The position numbers were made by a program, and so were the translations under genes. DNA of 64,000 nucleotides from Lagopus muta. Its lineage: Eukaryota > Chordata > Aves > Galliformes > Phasianidae. Below are positions 47,653-57,554 of the stretch, in pieces. Positions within the stretch are counted from its first letter, which is position 1. Every line of letters starts with the position of its first letter. The DNA lies in the NCBI RefSeq assembly GCF_023343835.1, contig NC_064434.1, positions 18,829,505 to 18,893,504 on the forward strand, in the 5' to 3' direction. Under the pieces are notes generated by a model. The model saw only the letters and a program-made list of their open reading frames with translations. It did no database searches and was not told where the DNA came from.

Positions 47653-50600
47653 ATGTTACAACAGTTCATCACCTTATGCTTTCTGCAACTTATCCTAACT
47701 CAGCTTGGAACTTGTCAGAACCATCTATATGGTTTTTTGTACAAACCTATTCCGTACAAGGAGCCTGAGACAATTTAAAGACTAGCCCTTACTTGTGCAG
47801 TTATAACAAAATATTTTCTGCTGCATAGACCAGCTCTTTCCATAACACATAAGGCAGTTTCTCATGCACCGTGCACACAGGCATGGCAATGAACAAGGTT
47901 CCCTTTAATATCATTCCCTCATAAAATCTGTTTTGCAACACAGAATTTCCCTTATCATTGTGTTTGAGTTTCTTTAAGTTATGAGATTAGCCTTGTTTGT
48001 ATTCTCTCAGACACCAAGTAGTACAACAATCAAGCCATCTGAAGAACTCAATGAGAAGTTCATGCTACTAACTAGAGTTGATATGTTGTTTCTAGATACA
48101 ATTATTTTCATTTTCCCATTCTTCTACCTCGTAATAAAAGCAACTTTTCTAGCCTCTGAAACTGGAAGAAACTGAGGAATACAGGCCACCTACACACACA
48201 GATTGGGGATGATGTATGTTCTTATAGGTACCGACAAGGTTATCTTCCCCATGACATTATACATGTTCATAATATAAATGTATGTTTATTAAAAAAAATC
48301 CATCTCAATAAAATCTAGGATGATTTTTCATCTGAGTTCTATGGTGATGTTCTCATATTTGGTCTTCAGTGGTACCCCATAATTGACATTTGAAGCAGAC
48401 TTCAAAACAGGGAATCCTCTTTTACAGGAGAATAGCAAGCCTCAGGAAGCATCAAGGAAACTCATACAACAAACAATAAGAAAGCTCTCAGATCCAGCCT
48501 GATAAAGAAATTTCTTGTTCCTACTTTCATACATTTGCACTGTGACAGACTTCTCAGGTCCAGACCCTTAGGGCAACCAAAGAAACTACAAATTTCCTGC
48601 TCCTTTTGTACTTGCACACGAAGCAAGACCTTGCATTTAAAAACTGTTTTTTACCATTTAGTGTTTCCAGGCTGCTGACCAATATTACTAAATTAGCACT
48701 GCTGTCTGCCATGTGAATTAATCCTTTGTATGATTATCTTCACTCATTTACACGCCAGGGTCACATTGAGCATACATCTACATTTGAGCAAATTGGGATC
48801 TTTTTAAAAAAGCTGCGTTTCCTTGTTACCACAAACCTACTACTTGTCATCAGTTCATCTGACACATGTCACCAGAAGCAGAGAAGGAGCAACACTTGAA
48901 GTTAGAAGCAGACACAACTGTCATGCCTGGAAGGCTGATATCTCTTTCTATTGCTGACAAAACCTCTTTTCTCCTCCTGTCTATGCCAAAAAATGAACTC
49001 TGCAGACAAGAGAAAAACATTCCTTTGGAAGCAGCTATTATGACTTGATTATGCTATGTCTCTAGGGTTATTAATACTTGCTGGCTGTACTTGCCATTAC
49101 CTCCCATCAAGTTTTAACAATGCTTTTTGAAACAGAACTGCAAACATTTCTCACATCCAAATTAACACCTGATTATATTCAGTCTGTTGAGGGTGGAACA
49201 AATACAGAAAACTCACTCTTTCAATTCCCCTTTCAAATTCAGGACTAATAAATGTGGTTTTATAAACAATAACTGTGATATGGTCAATTTTCAAGGTTTT
49301 AGTTCCTCCTAGAATTGTGCATTTCATTATTGTCTGCAGTAGTTCTAGCAAGTTGCTTACCTACAAGTTCTTCAACTTCATCCTAGATGTCAATTTAATC
49401 AGAATTTGGCATTGAATTAAATTCTTAGCTTGCATTTAGGGAAGCCACTATGTAGAGTACCAAGGACAGTACATTAAACTATTCCAAATTAGCCTTTGTG
49501 CAGGACTCCCACAATGAACACTAAAAGTACCTTTGTGCCAAACACCTGCCACAGATCATCAGTAAGATATATATATTTTTGAAGATTCAAACTGCTTTTA
49601 TAAAATGTCTATTTCATCCTACAGTAGATCTATAAATGTAGGTGAGATGAAGCACCTTTTGGAGATGCCTATTACTGTTCTTGACTACATAAAGACACTA
49701 AGGTGACTCACTTAGTTCCAGACACCTTTTCCAATTATGTACTGCCTGAGCTTCTACTAACATGAAATGGTCTATTACATTTAATGTGTGTTGGTAGGTT
49801 GATCAAAGACTAAAAAAGGAGAAGTACTGATTTTTATCTTCTCTATACAGCATATATATTTTTTGTAACTATGGTCAGTAAGCACAACCATTTATGACAA
49901 TTATAGTCTAATAAGTTCCTTGGCTAAATGAAACCACGTGTAATGTTCACATTTCTGTACCAAAACTATCACAGAAGATGGTTTGGCTTCTTCCCAATTT
50001 GAATTAGCAAGTATGTGGAGAGAGAAATGCATATCAAAATGTAGCCACAAAAATATCAATCAGTGAATGGTATCGAACTAAAACAGTTATCGCTTTTTAA
50101 CTGGAAGGTGCAAGAGCTACAGTTTTACAGGTAAAGATTTTTTGGCACTATTTTAGGATTTGCAGTCTTCTGTTCAATCAAAATCTCCCTTGTTCTTTTG
50201 CTTTATATGGACATTTCATATGGCTCCTTCTCTTCCCTCCCCTCCAGCCTTGGAAAAAGACTGGTTCACAGTGTAATGTATCCTTTGTCTGACCTGTAAT
50301 CTCCAAAGATTGTTCTCTAGCTTCTGTCAGATACTGCCTCTCTGACATAACACATAATGCCTTACAGTAGCTGTTAAGAGACTGCCGCTGAAGTTAAGAG
50401 ATTTGATAAGAAAAATGTTGAGGAATACCAATGATCAAAATACTTTTGGGCAGGTAGATTTGCTGAGGTCTGGCAGCAGTCTTGCTGCCCTCCTGATTGT
50501 GTTGTCTAGGGACAGACATGACAAGAAAGTGCTGACCAACCAGGAAAGTCTGCTTTCTCTGACAGTGGTTGAACAGAGGAGCAGCAGGTCTCCGGCAGAC

Positions 50601-53600
50601 ACATGTTTAAACAGACTTATTTTTAAATGTTGTATATGTCTATCTTGAGCTGAAACCCCTGTTTGCTACTTAAGGCTGACATACATATCTTCAAATTTTC
50701 ATTCCAAATGCATCTGTTGCTGGCCAAAAGTCACTTTTGTTTTCTTGTTTGTTTGTTCACTTTGCCCATAGTTGTAACTGTGACTAAGAAACCTCATGTC
50801 CTCAGCTTCAAAACCACATCACCACTCTATTTGTCTGGAAAACTGAAAAGAATGATCTAAACTGTACTTGATGTATTCGGAAGTAAGTTGCATGTACTGT
50901 GGCTAACCAAAGGGTGGCACAGGTGTCAGCAGGAATGAAAGTAGTGCTGTACTTGGAGACAGAAAGGAAACAAAGAAAATTATTACAAATATGGAAAAGG
51001 AAACAAAACTATCTCCTATTATCAATTCATGATTTTTCCTGGCTGCACCCCTATAACAACTTCTGCTGTAGACTGTTGCTCATGTATTTCTAGTATAAGC
51101 ATAGTCAAGGAATCAAGAGCTCATATTCATTCTCTTTTGAAATATAAAAAGTCTAGTTACCAACAAAATGTAAAACTTCACACAATTCATTACTTAAGTA
51201 AAAGAGATGGTCAAAAGTACGTCTTCCAGAAAAGAAAATACTCATTTATAAAAAATGGCAATATTGATGAAGAACTGACATTATGGAACAGATCTCTCAA
51301 TGCTATCATTATCAGCTTGGGTAACTGAAAGATGAGTGGTTTTACATTTTTTAGATTTTCTATTTCATACATATATGCTGCAATTCTTTGAAGAAAAGTC
51401 TTGCAATATTCTATATTTATGGACAAAAATCTGTCACTTTTTTCCCCAAACATCTACCGTTGAACACTGGATAAGAACAATAATTTTTCCTCATGGCATC
51501 CTGCATTCAGGGACCAATCTCAGCTCACAGTCTCAATGGAAGCAACAGTCACATCTTGTTTAGTTTTCAAAATTATGCACAGGAGCTGATGAACTGCACA
51601 TGGGACTTCATAAAACAAAATTCACAGAATGTAGCTACTGTCATATTATCCAGCTATTCTGCAGTTCAGCAGCTGTACTATGTACTGCTTATTCACAAGT
51701 TATTGCTTCTGTGAAGGATGTAGAATTTCTACATTACTTTGTCTACCACATGAGCTACATTAACAGAACAGCATAGGAATATTGCATAGCCAGCTTTTTG
51801 TGTTAGGGCAGATTATGCACAAAATGCCCGTGACAGAAACAGGCAAACATTTACGTATGTTTTTATAAAACTGCAGTAACAAGGTAAGGCTGTACTCTTG
51901 TTCTGTAGGGATTGAAATTGCTAGAGAAAGCAAAGAACTGCTGATGATGCTTCAGAAATAACTCATACTATTATCTTGTATCTATTCATCCATATAGTCC
52001 TATTGCACTTAATGTCATTATACAGCAATGCCTCAGTGGCCAACCATGTGGCCAAAGTACATCTAAGAATTCTTTAGAATTGTATACTTCTTTCAACAGA
52101 CAGGTCTCCCTTTTCCAATGGCCTTCCTTTATCTTTGGGTCTGAGTAGCATGAAAATAATTGAGCATCTTTTTCAAGCTGCAATTTAAAATAAAAACCTC
52201 AAGCCCAGATTTCAAAGGTTTTTTCTGGATAAATAGTCAAGTATATTGTTCTGCAAGTTCCCTTCAGAGTCATCAGATGCCGAAAAGGTTGACATTCCCC
52301 TTATCCTTTACCTCATCCCCTTCCTTCACCCTTCTCAGAAACAAGAAGAATTCCTGCGGGTGGTAATGCTATGAACACAACACCCTTTCTGCCTGCCAAG
52401 ACAATGTGTAAGAACAGTGGGGAGTCTTTTAGGGAAAAGGGATTTGTTACTTCTCACAAAGATATCTCCATCAGTATTACAGAAGAAAGACGTCTGACAT
52501 CTACAGACACAAAAGCCCAAGGAGAGCAGCCATGTCTTAGCTGAACTGTCCATCATGGAGAGAGTATATAACCAGCTAGATTATCTGCCTTCTTTCCCCG
52601 TACAATGGTACTTAACTGGTCTAAACTGGACAGGTGAGGCTCATACTGATTTCTGAGTACACATACGAGTGCGTCAGTGTGTGCTAATACAGCAAGAATC
52701 GCTGCCTACTTGTTATGTGTCCTGTCATGTAAACATTCAATTCACTGTACAATATAGTTGTTTTCCAGCAGCCACTTCTCCTTATCTGCCCAAGATGTTG
52801 ATGGTCAACATCAAAGTTAGCAGTTCTACAAAAAATAATCTCATATTTAATGTTAAGTAGATTGTAGTTTGTCTCAGCCACTTATGCGTTAAAGCTAAGA
52901 GTTTGCCTTGCTTAGAACACAAGCACTGTGCTGGGAGGTTTCTGTTCTCAAGGCAATGATTGCCCTTCTCTCTGCAAGGGCAATAAAAAGCTAATATAAG
53001 GAGAGGTTTTTACACGGTGAATTGTTGCAGGAAGGCATATCCAGCATTTACACTCTAGCAAACAAAGGAATGAGAATGTTCAGGTCAAGGGAGTTTTTCT
53101 CTACTGAACACATCATTTGAAAAGCTGAGTACAGATAAACAATATGCCAAATGCTGCCACATACATACTACAATCCAACTATACATCTTTCCTGAAAATA
53201 AAGTGGTTGAGAGAGTCACCTTCTGCAGGCATTTGGTTATTCAAGCAGGTCTGATTAGTTCCAGTAAGAATTAAGTTTTGCTCACATTTCTTTGAAACAC
53301 AATCTCTTTCTCCTTACTGCTAAAATAAACTCCCATTAACTGTGTCTCCTTTTCCAATTTTGTAGCTCTTTTTTTGGCTAACAATTGTCTAATGTGCTGT
53401 ATGGCTCTCTTTTTCTGTTTCTCTGGACTGATGTGTTCCAGCACTGTACACTGCGTCAACCACTATGTTGTGTTTGCCCAGTTTCTCCACCCTCCCCATT
53501 TTTCTGATTACAGCCATGTAACAGACTTCTGCCTTCTTCTGCTCTTTCCCACACTCATTCTTCCTCTTTCTTCTTTTCTTTTACCCGTGAAATGTGGACT

Positions 53601-54106
53601 GTGTGGATTAATGTCATTCTGCTTTTAAAAGAGACTAATCCCTCCCCACTAGTCAATGCATTATTACACACAACAGTGTTAGCAGGTGTTTTTTCTTATT
53701 TACTATCCATTCACTACTCCTCTGGAGCTCCTGTATAAATAGTGCATGCAGACAAATTTCCACCTAGACCCATAGGTGCAGTTCTTCATGTGAGAAATGG
53801 TAAAGTGTTGCTACTACAGCCTAGAATTTTATGGGGTTTAAAACAGACCAATACTCTGTAAATCCTTCCCACTACAGAAACATCAAAATTAAGCAGCTGA
53901 ACACTTGTTGCATTTTAAAAAAAAAGCTCAGTGTAACTATGTAGAAACCAATCAGCTTCAAAGCACATTAGTGATTAATAAATAACATGTAATTAACTGG
54001 CAGTCAGAGAACTATGCATTCAGGTTCAGAATCAGCAATACAACAGATAAACCACAACTCTAAACACTTAACAAAGTGCCACCTCAACTCCTAAAATATG
54101 CACTCA
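47653..54106. other. Long non-coding stretch, nothing recognised
   Basis: About 6.4 kb with many short frames on both strands (for example 50403-50648, 51029-51328, 52160-52366). None has a recognisable domain or adjoining coding frames across splice sites. No clear CR1 or LTR was seen. Confidence 0.45.
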
Positions 54107-54330
54107 CATCAAATCACAGTATTGCAGTGGTTGGAAAGGACCTCAGGAGATCATCTAGTCCAACCCCCTGCTAAAGCACGCTCTCTACAGCAGGTTACAC
54201 AGGAAAGCATCCAGGTGGGTTTTAACTATGTCCAGAGAAGAAGTCTCCACCACCTTTCTGGGCAGCCTGTTCCAGTGTTCCATCACCATCACAGCAAGTT
54301 CTTACTCATGTTCTTATGGAGCATCCTGTG
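54107..54330 (-). mobile_element. CR1 LINE 3' end, minus strand
   Basis: AATCACAGTATTGCAGTGGT, TTGGAAAGGACCTCAGGAGA and TCATCTAGTCCAACCCCCTG form the reversed CR1 terminal block. It continues into GTCCAGAGAAGAAGTCTCCA, CTGGGCAGCCTGTTCCAGTG and a decayed segment. The 188-codon plus frame 54098-54664 starts inside this repeat and is therefore not a host gene. Confidence 0.92.
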
Positions 54331-55154
54331 TGGTGCCCATACAGTTATATCGGCCCTCTCAGAGGAAAACTCTCTCGTAGGCAGATTCCCTGTACTAGTG
54401 TCAGTTTCTATTAGAGATACATTTTCTTTAGCCTTGTATATATCCACACTTTTCTCGACAATCTCAAAGCCACATGCTGATGAGAAAGCATCTCATGAGT
54501 TCACATCTGATATATGGGTCCGTATGCATTGCCTTCTGTACTGTCACTCCACTAACAGATGCTCATGGCATCAGGCCCACATGTTGTTCTGCTTCATTCA
54601 TTCCAAGGTCACGCTTTTACACTTTTCTCAAAAGCTTCTTGGCAATTTCCAGGTTATTATTTAATTGGGATGGAGGTCATGTAAAGCAAACTTAGTCATT
54701 TCTGTTTCCTTCCTTAGCACTATTATGTTCTAGGCAAATAAATCTGCAAAATTGTTTCGGCTGCTTTCTTCACTCACTTACATTCCCATCTTATCAGCTG
54801 TTGCTAACTCAGGCTACATTATCAAAAAGATGTTGTGCAAATTCCCCTCACATTATTATGAATAAAAGAGCAGAGATAGGTATCTTTTCCTCTCACTGTC
54901 TGATGAAAGCAAATATTATTCCTGGCAAAGATTATGCAGTTTCAAAAGCCATAGAAGTAGCTTTCTTGTGAGATTTCATCCGTCAGAAAAGACTTCAGCA
55001 ATTATGAACAAGGTGTCCATATTTCCCTAAAATAGGGAAATTCTTGTTTCACTGTGGTACTCACCACAATACCAGAACTAATACGGACTCTGACTGTTCA
55101 AAGGCCAGAACAGAACACAGAAAGCAAACTAAACTGAAAAACAAAAATCATCAT
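54331..55154. other. Non-coding DNA between CR1 copies
   Basis: No gene was recognised. Confidence 0.45.
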
Positions 55155-55727
55155 GGATTTGCAAGGTGTTACATGGCAAGCTTTGCAGAAAAGGATCTGG
55201 TGGTCATGGTGGACACCAAGCAGCATTTGAGCCAGAGATGGGCTCTCATCACTACAAAGGCTAATGGTATTCTTAGCTACATTAGGCAAAGTATCACCAG
55301 CAGGTCAGGAGAGATGATCTTTCCCCTATACTCAGCATTGGTGAGATCACACTGGAATATCATCTCCAGTTCTGGGCATGCCAGTACAATACAGGACATA
55401 CAGAACAGAGTCCAACTGGAGCACTTACCCTCTGAGGACAGAGTGAGCTGGGATTGTTCAGTGTGCAGAAGGGGAGGCTAAGGGCAGGCATATTATCAAT
55501 GTCTTTACACGCCCATATAAGCACTGGAATAGGCTCCCCAGGAAGGTGGTTGAGTCACCATCCCTGCATGTGTTTAAAAACCATGTGGATGTGGTGCTCA
55601 GGGACATGATTTAGCAGAGGGTTGTTAGAGTTAGGGTAGTATGGTTAGGTTGTGGTTGGACTCAATGATTTTAAGGTCTTTTCCAACCTGAGTGATTCTA
55701 TGATTCTATGATTCTATGATTCCATGC
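55155..55727 (+). mobile_element. CR1 LINE 3' region ending in (ATTCTATG)n
   Basis: The sequence follows CR1: AGAAAAGGATCTGGTGGTCA, TGGTGGACACCAAGCAG, TCAGCATTGGTGAGATCACA, TCCAGTTCTGGGCATGCCAG, AGGCTCCCCAGGAAGGTGGT, TTAAGGTCTTTTCCAACC. It ends at 55692-55727 with four copies of the 8-bp terminal repeat. There is one internal deletion near 55480. The 145-codon frame 55044-55481 is mostly inside it. Confidence 0.93.
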
Positions 55728-55823
55728 CTGAAGGTGGGACACAAAGAGGATAGAGACAGGCTCTTTTCAGTGGTGCCCGATGCCAGGACAAGAGGCAATG
55801 GGCACACAAACTGGAACACAGAC
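55728..55823 (+). mobile_element. CR1 LINE fragment, left part of an interrupted copy
   Basis: GGTGGGACACAAAGAGGATA, CAGGCTCTTTTCAGTGGTGC and GGGCACACAAACTGGAACAC match the CR1 3' untranslated region. At 55823 the match stops at a point that is continued at 60977 by AAAACTGGGAAGCACTTCTG, so this and the piece at 60977-61190 are likely the two halves of one copy split by a later insertion. Confidence 0.75.
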
Positions 55824-56015
55824 CATTCCAGCACAGCCTTGCTGAAAAGGACCTGGGGGTACTGATGGATGGTAAGCTGAATATGAGGCAGTAATGTGCC
55901 CTTGCAGCCCAGAAAGCCAACTGTATCCCAGGCTGCATCAAAAGCAGATTGGCCAGCAGGTTGAGGGAAGTGATCCTGCCTTACGGAGTTGGACCAGGTA
56001 ACCTTTTAGGGTCCC
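55824..56015 (+). mobile_element. CR1 LINE fragment that received the provirus, left part
   Basis: GAAAAGGACCTGGGGGTACT, CCCTTGCAGCCCAGAAAGCC and GGTTGAGGGAAGTGATCCTG are from further upstream in CR1 than the piece before it, so it is a separate copy. After an internal deletion it enters the terminal block (GTTGGACCAGGTAACCTTTT, AGGGTCCC), which is cut by the provirus at 56015 and resumes at 60944 with GTCCCTTCCAACTCAAATG. Confidence 0.85.
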
Positions 56016-56260
56016 TGTAAGAGACTATACTATTAACTTCTGTGTCTCAAAGCTTGCTGGGGACACAGATGGACTTGTTCAAGTCCGGAGCAAGGATTGT
56101 GAAATCCTTTGTTTGAAGGACACAGATGAACAAGTTCAGGCAAGTCCTGGGCAAAGGTTGTGAGATCCTTTGTCTGGGGGAACGCTGATGGACAAGGCCA
56201 GGGGCGACGAGAGCGAGATGAACTGCAGCTGAATAGCTGTGAAGTGCTCCTTTGTGTGGG

Positions 56261-56273
56261 CTTATCTCCGGAT
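56261..56273 (+). promoter_or_regulatory. GATA site with adjacent ETS-type core in LTR U3
   Basis: CTTATCT (AGATAAG on the other strand) directly precedes CCGGAT. Published work on the ENS-1 LTR, as I remember it, found GATA4 and ETS1 sites to drive its expression in early embryonic cells; these two motifs are the best candidates here. The same pair occurs at 60227-60239 in the 3' LTR. Confidence 0.6.
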
Positions 56274-56349
56274 GATGGCCATCTCAGGAGGTACTCAATG
56301 ACTCTTGCTCGAGGCCCATCCTTGTCACGTAGGCAGGAGAACAAGGAGG

Positions 56350-56356
56350 ATAAAAG
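56350..56356 (+). promoter_or_regulatory. TATA-like element of the 5' LTR
   Basis: ATAAAAG in the context GGAGGATAAAAGAGG. It is conserved in the older LTR at 19832-20549 (GGAGGATAAAAGAGG near 20107), which supports a function. Transcription would start near 56380. Confidence 0.55.
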
Positions 56357-56381
56357 AGGAACTGAAAACCATGAGGATAGG

Positions 56382-56588
56382 TTTCTGACAACAGATTCCT
56401 CATGACGAACCCAGGTTTTCTGACAACAGATTCCTCATGACGAACGCAAGGTTTTCTGACAACAGATTCCTCATGAAGAACGGGAGGTTTCTGACAACAG
56501 ATTCCTCATGACGAACGCAAGGTTTTTCTGACAAGAGATTCCTCCTGAAGAAGAAGAGGGATTCCTGACGATCAGATTCCTCGTGAAG
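56382..56588 (+). repeat. Tandem repeat array inside 5' LTR, 35-37 bp period
   Basis: Units begin at about 56382, 56417, 56453, 56488, 56525 and, degenerate, 56561. The core is TCTGACAACAGATTCCTCAT followed by GACGAACG or GAAGAACG. The identical array is in the 3' LTR at 60348-60554. The older LTR at 19832 has a single unit, and the solo LTR at 3856 has none. Confidence 0.93.
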
Positions 56589-56873
56589 TGACTCCTGCAT
56601 GCTGCTGAACTCTCCTGAGCCTGCTGCCTGACCGCTGTTGCTGCTTCAAGACTTGGCTTCTCGACTTCTTCGTCTACCTGCCTGCTGCCCAAGGCCGGCC
56701 ACGCTGCTGCTCCCCGTCTTCTGCTGCGTTCTGCCCGGGACCTTCAAACACCGTGCAACGGGACCGCTGCTGGATCCTGCTGGTGACTATCCCCGCTTTA
56801 CGCAACTCCTGCTTCTTCTCCACCTTTTCTATCGCCCTCCTTCCCTTCCCCGTCTCCCTGATTAGGTCTTAGT

Positions 56874-56879
56874 AATAAA
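56874..56879 (+). promoter_or_regulatory. AATAAA polyadenylation signal, 5' LTR copy
   Basis: The conserved polyadenylation signal of the family, 98 bp before the LTR end. In the 5' LTR it must be bypassed by proviral transcripts. Confidence 0.75.
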
Positions 56880-56985
56880 CTGGATGCAACAACATATGAA
56901 CCGTTGTTTCTTAATCTCACACCGGGTATACAGATATTAAAGAACCTCATCTCCCTCCTATAAATTGGAGCGAGACATTTTTTAA

Positions 56986-57003
56986 TGGCGTAGTCGGCAG
57001 GAT
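56986..57003 (+). promoter_or_regulatory. Primer binding site for tRNA-Ser
   Basis: TGGCGTAGTCGGCAGGAT starts 8 nt after the LTR. It is complementary over all 18 nt to the 3' end (including CCA) of eukaryotic tRNA-Ser with anticodon AGA/UGA as I know it. The position right after the 5' LTR and the TGG start are those of a retroviral PBS. Confidence 0.85.
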
Positions 57004-57554
57004 ACCCACCGTGAGAGTGTTGTCCTTCCAGATATAGTCTGAAACTTTCTTTGTGTGCACCTCCTGGAGTTGCATGGAGCGATAGTTTTGAAAACTTAGA
57101 CGTGAGTCCTTCTCCAGGAAGACCGCTCCACATTCTGAAACTTTACAGTTTATGTGTATACCTCTCGGGGACGTATGAATTAATTTTGATTAAGTGTGTG
57201 CCTCCTCGAGAAGACCTCTCTGAATTTTGCGATTTTAAGTATCTTGTAACTGAAGTGCGAAACTTGAACCTTTTCTGTGTGTGTGTTTCTGCATGCACGC
57301 GCCTCTTGGGGAAGTGAGGACGTGATATTTTGTTACTTAAACGTGTGTGCCTCTCCAAGAAAGTTTATTTACTCTATTGAAACCTAGAAAGTGTTGCTTT
57401 AGCTTCTCATTTTTTGTGCTCCCCTCAGAGAAAGGGAAGAGTGCTTTGAGCATTAGCATTTGAAAAGTGTCTGTTTCCCTGGGGAGATAAGGAGTCACTT
57501 GAGCTTTTGAATACGTACACCTCCCTTAGTGTAGATCTTTCATTGTATTAATTA
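57004..57554 (+). other. Proviral leader with degenerate internal repeats
   Basis: The 5' untranslated leader between PBS and the gene contains at least seven degenerate copies of a unit built on TGTGTGCCTCTC-GGAAG. Examples are at 57052, 57153, 57193, 57280-57314, 57342, 57414 and 57468, spaced about 40-90 bp. Possible splice donors are ACC|GTGAGA (GT at 57011) and GAC|GTGAGT (GT at 57102). The leader probably holds the packaging and dimerisation signals of the parent virus. Confidence 0.6.

Larger units (their letters stand above)
56016..56977 (+). repeat. 5' LTR of the provirus
   Basis: Starts TGTAAGAGAC and ends GGAGCGAGACA. It carries a GATA-type site at 56261-56267 next to an ETS-type core CCGGAT, a TATA-like ATAAAAG at 56350-56356, a 35-37-bp tandem repeat array at 56382-56588 and AATAAA at 56874-56879. 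It is identical to the 3' LTR except at 56021 (G here, A at 59987). If the TATA-like site is used, the repeat array lies in the transcribed R region, which would then be about 500 bp long. Open frames of 66-103 codons on both strands are LTR shadows. Confidence 0.95.

Noticed and set aside
54098..54664. 188-codon open frame on the plus strand
   Set aside because: It starts inside a minus-strand CR1 3' end and has no recognisable protein feature. Part of it is a translated repeat, the rest is chance.
55044..55481. 145-codon open frame on the plus strand
   Set aside because: Most of it lies in the CR1 3' untranslated region (55155-55727), so it is not a gene.
56382..56588. Regular repeats resembling a CRISPR array
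   Set aside because: The units are adjacent without unique spacers, are inside retroviral LTRs and occur in an avian nuclear genome.
56033..56865. Several 66-103 codon frames repeated at 59999-60831
   Set aside because: They are identical because they lie in the two LTRs. They run on both strands through promoter, tandem repeats and poly(A) region and are not separate genes.
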